64,000 nt of DNA from assembly GCA_963971425.1 (NCBI GenBank), contig OZ020517.1:27608668-27672667 (forward strand), written 5' to 3'. Below are positions 1-10,720 of this stretch, one piece after another. Below the pieces are notes generated by a model. It was not told the DNA's origin. It did not search any database and was given only the letters and a program-made list of their open reading frames with translations. The translations under genes and the position numbers were made by a program. The number at the start of each line of letters is the position of its first letter. The first letter of the stretch is position 1. The DNA comes from Bryoerythrophyllum caledonicum. Its lineage: Eukaryota; Streptophyta; Bryopsida; Pottiales; Pottiaceae.

Positions 1-2000
1 GAGGCACTTCTTCACAACGGCGCCGCTTGTTGACGGGTGCAAACTCAGACGTTGGCTTCTCTAAGGGCGAAGCTTGATGTGCCACCGGCATTGGTAGTCC
101 TGTACAAAATAGTTATATCCACTTTAATTTACTGTGATGAAAAAGTCTCAAATTAATAAAAGTCTCAAATATTTTATTGTTACCAATTTGTGATCCAGTA
201 CCTTTTTAAATGAATCATTCGTTAATCAAGTGGAGAAGAGTTGATGCCCATTCAACAAGTCACACTAACTTACTTTCTTCAGCTGAACTACAGTCGGCTC
301 CAGCAATAGCAATAGCGTGTGCAAGTTCTTCCTGTCCACGAGTTTTCTTAGATATCTGCTTCACCATACCGTCAAGCTCGAACCAGACCTGCTTATATAA
401 TTCTTTCCGTGCAGAAGGCCTGCTTCAGAAAAAAAACACAGGTCTGAAACTTTTATTAAGCCATCACACAACTGAGAACAAGAGTTCTTCTTACATTTAT
501 CGCGACAGGACCTACATAATCACCTTGTATACAGAGGAACAAGAATTGGCTGAGAAGGGAGTCACTCACGTGTCTGTAGTCGAAGGGAACATTGAAATGT
601 CGTTGCTTTCAGTATGATGCAAGAGCTCAGCAAGGCACTAGATCACCGCCACCATGTGATCCAACAAAAAGTGAGAAACTCAGACAAAGCAAAACACTTG
701 GAACAACAACATCAAGATTGTGCGTTGACGAACAACAGAGACACACACCTGCCCAAGCAAAAGGGCAAAGTTTGAAACTCAAGGAAAAGATTTGGGGAGT
801 AGGGACAGAACTTAGAACGATGAAGAAGCAGACAATATGCATAAAAGGATCCGCCTAATGAACATCTCCATATATGCTCCTCAAAAACAAGAATGAGTCG
901 ACAATGAGACAACAAACGAACCTTGGATGCATCTCTGAGGTGGTCATTGGATGGGTCCTCCGTTGCAAATGCACCCCTGCCATTCAAACCGTATGAGGTT
1001 AAAGGAAGAGATTATATATATTTGTACATTGACTTGCGAAGATGTGATCTGCTCCAGGTCTAGTGCTAACCGAACAAAAATAGCTGTGCTGCAAACTGGA
1101 AACAGAGTCACAACATTAAGCTCTTGAGTTTAGAACAACGTAACACAACCTCTAATACGGTAGAATGTTGTAAACCGTGCAAACAGTTAAATACTATTCT
1201 TAGTGTGCAAAAGTTCGATAAAAATATACTTCTTATGATTTTATATATAAATGAGACGATGGTGTGGAAATGAACAAAACCTGATCGGAGAAATCAACGC
1301 TGCCAAATGCAAGGAGCAGAGATCTGCGCCACCACCGGCTACGCATCGTGACAGCCGCTCCATCATCAGTTTCGGCGATGGATGTGGGGCAGCAGCAGCA
1401 GCACTTCTTCTGGCCTGATTTGCAACACAATCTGGAGAGACAATCTCATCTGCAATCTCTTCCGACTTCTTTCGTTTCCTAGCAGAATACTTCAAGGATT
1501 TCTCCGAATCAACTGCTCTTCGTGGAGCCTGAGTAGCCAGCAAAGCCTCTGGTATTGCGAGCCTGGGGATATCCTGTCAACCATAGACTACCCTCAGGCC
1601 TAGCAAAGGTTTCGCTCCCCCGAAAACCAAAACGGGGACATCAACATCACCTTCATGACTAGAGCACCAACACAATATCTCACCTGATGTTGTAGGCAGG
1701 CTTCGCGTCCCCCGTTGAGTGAATCGTCTCCGTCGTAACCTGGAATCATCTTTGGGCTCAAACTGGTCTGCTCAGACCCCGCGACAACCGAATGCATCCC
1801 ATCTCGCCACAGGAACGAATGTAGTGCGATGAACTCCTCTCCAAAAGACGACAGCAGCCCGGTCACGATCAACAAGCTGCCACCATCGCAATAATGCTTC
1901 AAAATTCTCCCAGAGCTCAGCAGCTGGTCCCTCTTGGAAAAAACCTCAACAGAAGGGAGCTGGAGCGTTGAAGCAGATGCTGCTGTCCTCGAAGGAGATC
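1..2000 (-). CDS. Unrecognised multi-exon gene, 3' part beyond left edge
   Basis: Four stretches read as minus-strand exons with good splice sites. Exon 1684-2000 follows a CAG acceptor, encodes a fluent 105-residue segment (includes KRDQLLSSGRILKHYCDGG) and ends at CAG|GTGAGA. Exon about 1343-1573 continues in phase and encodes a basic segment (SARKRKKSEEIADEIV); its downstream donor is uncertain. Exon 274-388 (VWFELDGMVKQISKKTRGQ) ends at A|GTAAGT and joins in phase to exon 1-99 (LPMPVAHQASPLEKP, then KRRRCEE), which is still open at position 1. Between them, 390-1340 is largely intron; a possible extra exon near 900-965 (GRGAFATEDPSNDHLRD) is ambiguous. I do not recognise the family. KRKK and KRRR clusters suggest a nuclear protein, by inference only. 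The first exon and start codon are not identified; they probably lie right of 2000. The gene is likely real, but the exact model is weak. Confidence 0.45.
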
Positions 2001-2050
2001 CTGACAGAGATCAGAATGCCAGTCGTGGAATTCATGAATTCGCACCAAGA

Positions 2051-2151
2051 AAACCCTAAACCCTGGACGAAACCCAACCCAAAACTCCCACTTTTGAACA
2101 GCCAAAGAGAAATATCACCCTCCTATAACCTGAGCGAAGGGTTTAGGGTTT
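2051..2151. promoter_or_regulatory. Inverted pair of telo-box motifs
   Basis: AAACCCTAAACCC at 2051-2063 is the exact reverse complement of GGGTTTAGGGTTT at 2139-2151. AAACCCTA telo-boxes are a known plant promoter/5'-leader element of ribosomal-protein and cell-cycle genes. They sit just upstream of the exon at 1684-2000 of the minus-strand gene, consistent with its promoter or 5' leader. The regulatory role is inferred from motif and position. Confidence 0.35.
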
Positions 2152-2389
2152 CGCCAGCGCAAAGTGCAAGAGCAGCTCCAGTGCTAGTGATGTGGTAGCT
2201 GGAGTCCCTGTCAACCTGCGAGGCCAGCTTTTCAGCAATATCATCATCGCTACGAAGATGATGGCGCAACTAGAACGTCAAAGGCAAACATGACTGTCTC
2301 ACTTGCATGAACTCAGCTTGATGAAGATGATGGTGCAACTAGAACGTCAAAGGCAGCATTGAAGCTCCCTAAAAACACCGTTGCTGTTG

Positions 2390-2432
2390 TTGTTGATGTT
2401 GTTGTAGTTGTTGTTGTAGTTGTTGTTGTTGC
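2390..2432. repeat. (GTT)n microsatellite
   Basis: Imperfect run of GTT triplets interrupted by GAT and GTA. Short repeats flank it: a segment containing ctagaacgtcaaaggca occurs at about 2270 and again at about 2340. Confidence 0.9.
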
Positions 2433-2641
2433 AGTAGGTGTTACTCAAGTTTAAAATAGGAAGTGCGGAGAAACTGGGACTGCTTCGCTCTCCGTCGCCG
2501 CAACATCATCCTTTCTCGGCAGAAAAGCTGCGACGACGTTGCTGGCGCACACCGATTATGTATCTCTTTAGCTTTCGCCAAAGGAACAAAGGCTAGAATG
2601 CATATCCTTCGACTCAAATTCCTCTTCTTCTTCTTCCTTTC

Positions 2642-2714
2642 TTCTCTAACAACAAATAAAAAACAGAGGAATGGTGTCTTCTCTTCTAACAAATAAAAAA
2701 CAGAGGAATGGTGT
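2642..2714. repeat. Tandem duplication, ~36-bp unit
   Basis: The segment containing aaataaaaaacagaggaatg occurs twice in direct tandem, differing by an extra AAC and a few bases. No gene overlaps it; 2200-3180 otherwise holds only AT-rich sequence and the MITE at 2893. Confidence 0.85.
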
Positions 2715-2892
2715 TAATGTATCTAGAATAAAAAACGAATTGTTGGATCTCGAATGTGAGAGGTGGACGGAGAATTTTTTTTGGTCTGGAAAGGGTAAAA
2801 TCTTGTTGCTACCCGCCTAGAAAATTGCACCATTTAGCTCGCCTTGGTGACCAACCAAAATCCATAACTGGCAGCTATAAAATTGGGGTGTA

Positions 2893-3090
2893 CTGTACGT
2901 TGGGTCGGATTCGGCGAAAAATATTTCTTGACGTAGCTTGCTAAAATTTTCGGAAATTATTTTTTAGGAACGTCACACGGTGAGAAAGGGTTTTGGAGAA
3001 TATTCTATTACAGGGCTTTTGTTGAGTTTCTATTTTTAGAAGTAAATGATTATTTGGCACAGGGGTGTCGAATGTGACCCTTGGGTACGA
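2893..3090. mobile_element. TA-flanked MITE (Tc1/mariner-type) inserted in another repeat
   Basis: A 198-bp insert bounded by TA on both sides. Its ends (CTGTACGTTGGGTCGGATTC and the complement of GAATGTGACCCTTGGGTACG) are imperfect inverted repeats related to the element at 7721-7933. The flanks (about 2840-2890 and 3093-3160) match the continuous sequence at about 49915-50035, where the insert is missing and the site reads ggggtatatcc. The duplicated target is therefore TA, as in Tc1/mariner-class elements. Confidence 0.65.
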
Positions 3091-3182
3091 TATCCAACTC
3101 ACTTCCATCCCATTACCACGCAAATGGAGGTATGCTGTTAGTCAAGACTTCTTACTTTTGGTTGGCTTTTTAAACGGATTTA

Positions 3183-3247
3183 ACCTCTAAAGACTACCCC
3201 GAGGGGATTCTTTGAGCCTTTGGAGGGGAGTCTTGGGCCTTTCAAGG
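3183..3247. mobile_element. Possible minimal TTAA-flanked element remnant
   Basis: 65 bp between two TTAA tetranucleotides (3179-3182 and 3248-3251), starting CCTCTAAAGAC and ending GGGCCTTTCAAGG. These resemble the CCCCTAAAGGAC ends of the longer TTAA elements in the window. Short and degenerate, so chance is possible. Confidence 0.35.
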
Positions 3248-3849
3248 TTAAAGTTTGGAAATATAAAATGCAATTGTGGGAACTTGAGTAAGACTAACAA
3301 AAGTCCACCTTGCTACTTTAGAACATGAGGCATTTTGCATTTTTTTTAATTCTATATAATTTATATACCTGTGATGTACAAGTGCTTCTTCCCTCATATT
3401 CCAATTACCATGTGAAAATGCGCCATGGTAGTAGGTTCACAGAGATATGTCATCTTTTTCAACTGGATGTTTAGAAGATAAATTATGTCATTCTACGTGT
3501 AATTTAGAGACTGTAGGGGTATCCAAGAATTTTGCTTTAATCTTGAAGTAGCATTTAGTTTAATATAATTATTTCATTTGATATTGTTTAGATGAACCCC
3601 TTTAGGGGAAAAAAAATTCTAATTTTAAGGCAAGTCCATGGTTTTCATACTCTAGCAAACAAGGAATCATAAAACCTATATTCAATTGTAGGATGTGTTA
3701 TAAAATTTTGTGACAACTGTTTGGATTCTTTTTTTGTATTTTTTTTTGTTGAAGAAACAAAGTTGTCAGAAGATTAAAATTCGGATTGGCCATTTTGAAA
3801 CTCTTTCCATTGCAATTTTTTTTTACATTCTACTCTTCTCCATCGATTT

Positions 3850-4114
3850 GACAGGATATCCCCCATGCTCGGACTTACCACATTGGGCGACAAGGTGGTG
3901 GGGCCAAACCTGGCCCCTATTTTGTTTTTAGATGTGGCCCTATTTGTAGCAAAAGAGGGTTCACTAGGTTAACAATGGCCGTAGGCCCCAAATTTGTCAA
4001 AAAAAATCCCAAAAAAGCCTCTGGACCCTCCAAAATAAGAGGGCCAGAAAAATGACCCCATGCAATTAAGATGGGGCCCACCTCAGGTAAGTCCGAGCGT
4101 GGGGATATCCTGTC
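3850..4114. mobile_element. 265-bp MITE with ~29-bp terminal inverted repeats
   Basis: The left end gacaggatatcccccatgct and the complement of the right end gacaggatatccccacgctc agree over about 29 bp, continuing through cggacttacc, with one indel. The interior is non-coding, with GGCCC-rich and A-rich tracts. No clear target-site duplication, so the superfamily is unassigned. A segment nearly identical to its terminus lies at about 1558-1578. Confidence 0.8.
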
Positions 4115-4439
4115 CGTGCCCTCCAAAAGATGTTGTATTGTACATTCCCCTTCAATAAAGTTACATACAGAGACAAAAAACTGCCAAAACTATGAGAAAA
4201 CTACAAATTCAAAATGCCACTACAACCTCAAAACAGCTCCAAATCCAAAATTGTAAAGTGTGTTGGAAAGGTAATAGAGTCTACATTCATGTCCACAAAA
4301 AATTATTGAAATAATCATAAAATCACACAACAATAGATATTTTATTAACAAACTAGCTACCACTTATTTTGCCCGCCTTGAGCATTCATAATAGCCATCA
4401 TACAAAAAGGCATGCTAAAAATGAGAGTGTCTATAATCT

Positions 4440-5365
4440 CTTCACTCACATTTTCCATGCCCACAAAATGGTTTCGACCAATTCTTCTTTATTCTTTGGT
4501 AGGACTTCTATTTTATCTGAGTTTTTTACTATCTTCCAAAGGTTTTCAATGGAGTTCAAATCTGGCAAATTTGCAGGCCAATTGAGCTTTCTCATTTGAT
4601 GCGCTTCTCTCCAAAGCCTTGGTTGGCTACTTTGATGCATAAAAGTGCCATCTTTTGTGAGTATAAGGTTGCTACAATTCTTGTGGATGAAATAAAACTC
4701 GCTCATCCAACTTTCGTAAACTAGTTACACAAAATCATTGCTTGTCAATCTATCAAGAAGCATGATAACTAGTGGATATATCAAATCTTGTAAAGGCACC
4801 TCATACTATCACCAATGTGCGGCCAGACTTGAATGTTGGTGCCAAAAAGTTCCAAAAATAGCGTTCATAAGAACAATGCCAATCCTTCATTTGTCGCGAC
4901 CTCTTTTGAATTTCAAATGTAGATTCGTCTATCCATACGACATTCTTCCAATCTAAGGTAATCCAATGCATATGCTCTTTGGCAAATTCTAACATTGCTT
5001 CCTTGTGTCCCATACTCATAAATGGCTCCTACATTGCAATTCGATTGTTAAAACCAAGATATCGAATAGCCTTCCTCAATGTGATGGGGCTGACTTCGAC
5101 AGTCATTTGTTCTATGATTCTAGCAAGCGATAAGTTCCAATTCTTTGTAAGTAGTTTGCCAAGCTCCTTCATATCACGCAAATTAAGTTTTTGAGGTCGG
5201 CATGTTGGTTTAAGAGATTTCACAGACTCGTGAAGCTTGAAGTTCTAAATGAAAGTATAGATAGTCGCCTTTGGCATGTCCAAATTCCTTGCAATACTCG
5301 CACCTGACATCTTAGCTTTGTGCATACCAACAATAACCGCTTTCTCCTCTGTTGTAAACTCTCAG
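4440..5365 (-). pseudogene. Broken Tc1/mariner transposase
   Basis: Read on the minus strand, three adjoining segments make most of a Tc1/mariner-type transposase. The N-terminal helix-turn-helix region (EEKAVIVGMHKAKMSGASIA) is followed by an in-frame TAG and a second DNA-binding segment (LKPTCRPQKLNLRDMKELGK). After another in-frame TAG comes the first catalytic motif, NVVWIDESTF, near 4935-4915. After a frameshift and further stops comes WPANLPDLNSIENLW near 4586-4536, the conserved second/third DDE-region motif of Tc1-like transposases. At least two nonsense changes and one frameshift make it inactive. Terminal inverted repeats were not found. Confidence 0.9.
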
Positions 5366-5499
5366 TCTTCATGGTTGCACAATTTAAATCGGATATCTAG
5401 CTTGCATTCACTAGAATTACTCAATATATGTACACACAGTAAGGAATTTACTTCACAACCCCACAATACCTTTGAATCAAACACCTTCTAAAAAATTAT

Positions 5500-6540
5500 A
5501 AGTGCTATTGAACAATTTCAATGCTACAAAAGTTGGTTGCCACAAACCACCTATCAAACAAACTTGCAACTCAAAATAAACAAGACCAAATATTTGAAAA
5601 TGAACATTAAAACTTGTCATTGAATGTTCACAACACTTTGACACTCAAGTTGAATAAACTACATACTTTATACCTTCTTTCAATTTTGCAACTTCTTCCA
5701 AGTATACAAAAGAATGAAACATCCCAATCCACAATCAGCCTTAAAATATCTGCAATCTTCTCACCAAAATCACCTCACACCTCCACTACATCAATGAGCA
5801 CAATGTCTCTAAAAAAATAATCACTTCAATTTGCCAAGAAGGTGGTAGAATCAAAAACCCATGTATGTACTTGAAAACAAGGTGCCAACAACGTTTATAC
5901 CAATGCCCAATTCAAAAAGAAAGAAGATGTGGTGTTGCAATAGAAGTTTGTGTCAAGGTGCAAGCACTAAGCTCTTGACAACTTTTCAATAGTGATGTGA
6001 AAAATCTTTAAGAAATCTAAATCTTTTACATGTTTGTTGTCAAATCAGGGTTTGGTAGCTGACAAAACAAACATTGCATTGCGGATTGCTAATTTTGGGT
6101 GTAATGCACACTATGTTCAATGTGAAAGATTATCTCAAATTTGCCCATGCTTGAACTGTGGGTGTCAAGTTCCAAAAAAAGTACATAACTTTATTGAAGG
6201 GGACTATACAGTACAAGAAACTAACATCATGTGAATCATGATGGTAATAAATATAAAACTTGTGTAGTGCAAAATATTGATACCAAGTCATGTCAATTTT
6301 TTTAAACTTTTTCTAAAGAAAGAAGAATAAAACCTTCTTTTCAAGTTAAATTTATACTTCTCATGTGTCAAGATTCAAATTATTTTCCAAAAATGTTCTT
6401 TGAATAGTTTAGATGTCTATCTTAAATTTAAAAATGGATTACTTATTTATCTATTTATGATTATCTTTTTACAAGAAACCAAGTAGTTTAAGGATGTCTT
6501 TGATAAAAAAAAACCATGAAGGAATTTTAGAAATGAATCC
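5500..6540. other. Gene-less AT-rich spacer
   Basis: No credible coding frame, splice structure or RNA gene seen. About 6240-6340 holds an isolated fragment resembling the middle of the ~0.93-kb TTAA repeats (text around gtagtgcaaaatattgatac). Confidence 0.6.
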
Positions 6541-6657
6541 TAAATCCTTAAACGAAAGAAGGTGTTGTTGGTGGCTATAGTACTCTACACATATAATTTT
6601 GTATTTGAACATGATAAGGTTGAGATATTTAAATGACCTCCAAATGAAAGATGTCAA

Positions 6658-7576
6658 CCCCTAAAAGCCCGTGATAATTTCACAAGAAAGACACTTCAAA
6701 ATTGTTGATTCTAGTGCAATGAGTAAGGAAAGAAATAAAACCTTATATTTATCCTTTTGACCATAGGATCTTCAATAAGACTTACTAAGTAACATACTCA
6801 CAAAATTTCATACATTTTGATGGCACGGATAGAAAGATTATAGTGTTTGAAGTCAAGCAAATAGTTCATTTTCTTCTCTGCGTTGAGTGGATCATTAGAC
6901 TTTGACTTCACTTGGTATCAAATTTTTGCACTACACAAGGTCTAATTCTTTTACCAATGTGTTGAGCATAATGTTAGTTCTGTATACCACAGTTTTTAGA
7001 GGTACAGAAGGGGTGTAGCATATTCAAAACAAGTGTGCAAGGAGTGGAGGTTCATAAATTGTCAATTCACGATTTATTGTTTTGAGAATTGAATATGTTT
7101 TAGAATGATAATCCAAACAATCAATAAGAAGGTTTACAACTTTACACCACATATTGTTGTAGAGAAAATAAAAAGACAAAGATATGAAGATCTCTAAGTT
7201 TTATGTAGAAGAGATGAAGTTTTTTTCCCCACTTGTCCGAAATGTGTAGAAATGTGTAAAATACATTTTTACACTGAAGACAAGATTTTTTGTTGACATC
7301 TTTGAAGAAGGTAATATTCTCTACATGTATGGATAACCTCAATGTCAATAGAGACTTCTAGCAAAATTTTGGAGCTGCTCAGAGTCCCCATTTCTAACTT
7401 TGAGTGGTACTAACTTTCAAACGATGAATCAAAAATAATAATAAAATTATATCCATGGAGCTCTTATCAAGGACAATCTAGTACAAGAGTTTTTTTAAAA
7501 AGATTTTTTTTTGAATTGTAGGAACCTTGCCCAAAATTCAAATTGTATGCCCCGCGAACACTTGGGCCTTTAGGGG
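6658..7576 (+). mobile_element. Non-autonomous TTAA-flanked element, 919 bp (module A)
   Basis: Begins CCCCTAAAAGCCCGTGAC and ends GGGCCTTTAGGGG. The flanks are TCAA (6654-6657, a mutated TTAA) and TTAA (7577-7580). It interrupts the older palindromic repeat: the intact copy near 51760 reads gatgttagttgaagattctt, whereas here the text is split at gatgT(C/T)AA. It has no coding capacity. TTAA target duplication with CCC-starting inverted ends is diagnostic of piggyBac-type transposition. The other copies are at 8067, 8837, 31900, 47064 and 56966. Confidence 0.75.
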
Positions 7577-7720
7577 TTAATTGAAGAATTTTCAATCCAA
7601 AGATGTAAGTCTTGCTAGACTTTACTACAATACTTTTTGGTATTCTACAGAGTAAAATAAGTCCCTGTATATTCAATTCCCAACTGACATTTAAGGTTTA
7701 AACATCAATTAAAAAATGTA

Positions 7721-7933
7721 TACCGTAGCTAAGGGTCGAATACGACACCCTTTTGCCAAGCAATGTTTTATCTCTAATAATAAAACTCATGCAAAGTTCT
7801 AAAAATAGAATATTCATCAAAATCCATTTTTTCACCATGTCATAAAATGGATGTTTTGTGAAAAATAATTTCCAAGAATTTTGGAAGCTATTTTTAAAAA
7901 ACTTACCGCCGAATCCGACCCTAGGGTACGGTA
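7721..7933. mobile_element. TA-flanked MITE, 213 bp
   Basis: Left end TACCGTAGCTAAGGGTCGAA and the complement of the right end, TACCGTACCCTAGGGTCGGA, form ~28-bp inverted repeats flanked by TA. Related to the insert at 2893-3090. It lies inside the decayed palindromic repeat. Confidence 0.7.
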
Positions 7934-8066
7934 TACAAGTGCATATTTTATTCTTTAGAATACAAAAAATGTATTAAAGTTTAGCAGAATTTACACCTTT
8001 GGATTGAAGGTTCTTCACCATACATGTAGAATATTGTGGCCACCAGTGACACCTTCTCACATTTGA

Positions 8067-9938
8067 CCCCCAACTTTCCTTGACAATTTCACACCAAAAA
8101 CACTTCAAAACTATTAATTCTATTGCAATGAGAAAGGAAAGAAACAAAACCTTTTATTTCTAGTTTTAACCGTAGGGTTTCATTGAACACTTAATAAATC
8201 ACATACTCACAAAATTTCATCAACTTTGACCACACGGATTGAAAGATTATAGTGTTTGAAGTAGAGAAAATGGTTCGTTATCATCCCTGCTTTGAATGGA
8301 TCAGCAGACTTGGACTTCACTTGAGTCCAAGTTTTGCACTACACAAGGTCTAAATATAATATCATCATGATGATCATGATATTAACTCCTTGGACACCAA
8401 TTTTTAGAGTTAGAGAAGGGATGTAGCGTATTCAAAAAATTTATGCAAGGGTTGGAAGTTCAAAAAGAGCCAATTCACGTTTTTTTTTTTGGGAACATAA
8501 TATGTTTTAGAATGATAATCTGAACAATCATTAAGAAGGTTTACACCATGTCCTTTAATTAAAAAATTAAAAAGTGAGAAATATGACGATCTCAAAGTTT
8601 TATGTGGAAAAGAAGAAGTTGTTTTTGTTCCTTGCCTGACAACGTGTGGCAATGTGTGAAAATTTTTCACTTGGAAAAAACTGCATTTTTTCACTAAAGA
8701 CAAGAGATGTTTTTTGACAATATGAAAGGAAATAATACTACTTGCTAGTATCAAAAATCTCAAATTCACTAGAGTGTCCTAGCAAAAGATTTTGGAGTTG
8801 CCCGACATGCCCGCACTCGACAACATTTTCTTTTAACCCCTAAAGGACTAAGAGGACCAAAATGGTCCTCTGGTGAATTTGGGCAGGTACCTACGATTCG
8901 AAAAAAAATCCTTTTTAATTGGAATTTTTTTTCAAGATAGGATCTGATAAGAGCTTTGTGGAGATATTTATTTATTTATTTTTGGATTTGTGGTTTGAAA
9001 GTTAGTACCACTTAAGCCAAAAGTGGGGACTCCGGGCACCTCCAAAAATTTTGACAAAAGTTTCTATTGACATTGAGATTTTTCACACATATAAAGAATA
9101 TTTCCTTCTTTAGAAATTTTCCAAAAAAAATCTTGTCTTTAGTGTAAAAAGGCATTTTATTCCAAGTCAAACATTTTCACACATTGTCGGGCAACCGGGA
9201 AAAAAATTTCATCTTTTCTACATAAAACCTAGAGATCTTCATATTTTTCACTTTTTATTTTTTCAACAACAATATGTGGTGAAAACCTTCTTATTGACCG
9301 TTTGGATTATCATTTGAATACATACGTAGTTCACAAAAAAATAAAACGTGAAATGGCAATTTTTGAACCTCCACTCCTTGCACACTTGTTTTGAATATGC
9401 TACACCCCTTTTTTACCTCTAAAAATTGGTGTGTTGGGAAATAACATCATGCTTAAGACAATTGTAAAATATTTCAACCTTGTACAATGCAAAAATTTGA
9501 TACAAAATGAAGTTAAAGTCAGCTGATCTACTCAACGCAGGGATGAAAATGAACCATTGTTTTGACTTTAAACACTAAAATCTATCAATCCGTGCGGTGG
9601 ATTGCAACCAAAATTTGATGGCATGTTTATATGGAAGTCTATTTTAAGATCTTACGGTTGAAAATCCGAAATTCACTTTAAAATGTGATTTTCATGTCTT
9701 TTTTTGACAGTGGCAGTTTTGGACTGGTTTTAGAGCGAAATAACTCTTAGTCCTTTAGGGGTTAAGATAGCATAACTTTTTCACTATAAGTTGGATGAGA
9801 ATAAACATTATACTCGCACATGGCCTTTTGCCTTCTTGCATATACGTACAAAATTTCAAGAATTGCAAATGTAAATTGGAACCATGGAAACGTGCCGAAG
9901 ATTTGCAAAAGCCCACCTCGGACTCTTTTCATTTAGGG
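8067..9938 (+). mobile_element. TTAA element (module B), split by a younger element
   Basis: The left end (after TTGA, a mutated TTAA, at 8063-8066) starts CCCCCAAC and continues with the shared internal text gacaatttcacacc. The right end reads ATTTAGGG before TTAA at 9939-9942. Removing the 925-bp insert and one TTAA leaves about 943 bp, the size of its relatives. The right-hand module matches the copy at 47064-47978, including taagat(a/g)gcataact and gcccacctcgg. Confidence 0.7.
8837..9761 (-). mobile_element. TTAA-flanked element, 925 bp, nested (module A)
   Basis: Minus-orientation copy with ends CCCCTAAAGGACTA and TAGTCCTTTAGGGG, flanked by perfect TTAA at 8833-8836 and 9762-9765. It splits the module-B element at 8067-9938. 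The uninterrupted equivalent at about 47790-47812 reads ttttcttaagatggcataac, with a single TTAA at 47799-47802. This directly shows TTAA-targeted insertion with TTAA duplication. Non-coding. Confidence 0.85.
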
Positions 9939-9942
9939 TTAA

Positions 9943-10716
9943 CCCTTTAGCGCCCAGGAAGCCCAAAATGGAACTTTGGAGCTGCTAAAACTCAATTTGC
10001 ATGAAATCTATGAGAAACTAGGCTTTGAGATGCGAGGTTTAGATTTGCGCACTCATTACATAAACACTCTCCGACAATCAGATCATGATTTGGTTTTATT
10101 GAACTCTTGGAAAAGCTAGGAATACAACACAAAATACACCAAATACACTAAAATACAGTGAATACTATGCCACATACTTATGTTGTATTTCACACACATG
10201 CACATTGATTTTGGTCTTAAATTTTGATTGAACTTTGTCTTTAAGACATTCTTCATTGTTTTGTGATTGTTGATCCCTCTACTCACATACGAAACTTCCA
10301 TTTTGATTCGTATAAGGTTGGAATATTTTTGCATACAATCAAGTAGAAAAAAGAAAAAAAATCACCAATAATTGTGCATAAATATTCTCTTCACATATGA
10401 TATGTCAATGCGAAGCTATCAACCTAGTGCACATGGGAACCACTCTATTTCAAAGTAAAAAAATCCTTGCAAGAATCTATTGATGGTTAAAGTAGCACAC
10501 CCTCCAAATTCCACAGATTTCACTACCAATATACAGTAACTTTAAGCACTATAATCTATTCCTTCAACCATTGGATGTTGTGCAAAATTTCCCCAAAGTT
10601 TAAGTCAAGGATTGAGTTCAATTTTGTAAGGTCAGATATTAATATTAGACATTGTATTTCCATCAAATCCGGTTCAAAGAAAAAAATCACCAAAAACATC
10701 CCTGGGCAGTAAAGGG
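9943..10716. mobile_element. TTAA-flanked element, 774 bp
   Basis: Flanked by TTAA at 9939-9942 and 10717-10720. Terminal inverted repeats CCCTTTAGCGCCCAGG and CCCTTTACTGCCCAGG (complement of the right end) agree at 14 of 16 positions. The interior is unrelated to the 0.93-kb family and non-coding. Its left TTAA is also the right flank of the module-B element, so it inserted exactly at that element's border. Confidence 0.75.
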
Positions 10717-10720
10717 TTAA

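Larger units (their letters stand above)
6541..8062. mobile_element. Decayed palindromic TTAA element carrying two nested insertions
   Basis: Segments 6541-6653, 7581-7718 and 7936-8062 align in order with the intact palindromic element at 51651-52099; shared text includes gtatttgaacatgataaggt, the ttcaatccaa block and gtggccaccag. The copy is interrupted by the TTAA element at 6658-7576 and the TA element at 7721-7933. It is clearly older and more diverged than the copy at 51651. Confidence 0.7.

Noticed and set aside
210..617. 135-aa plus-strand frame at the left edge
   Set aside because: The minus strand over 274-388 reads as a spliced exon in phase with the next one; the plus frame has no domain similarity.
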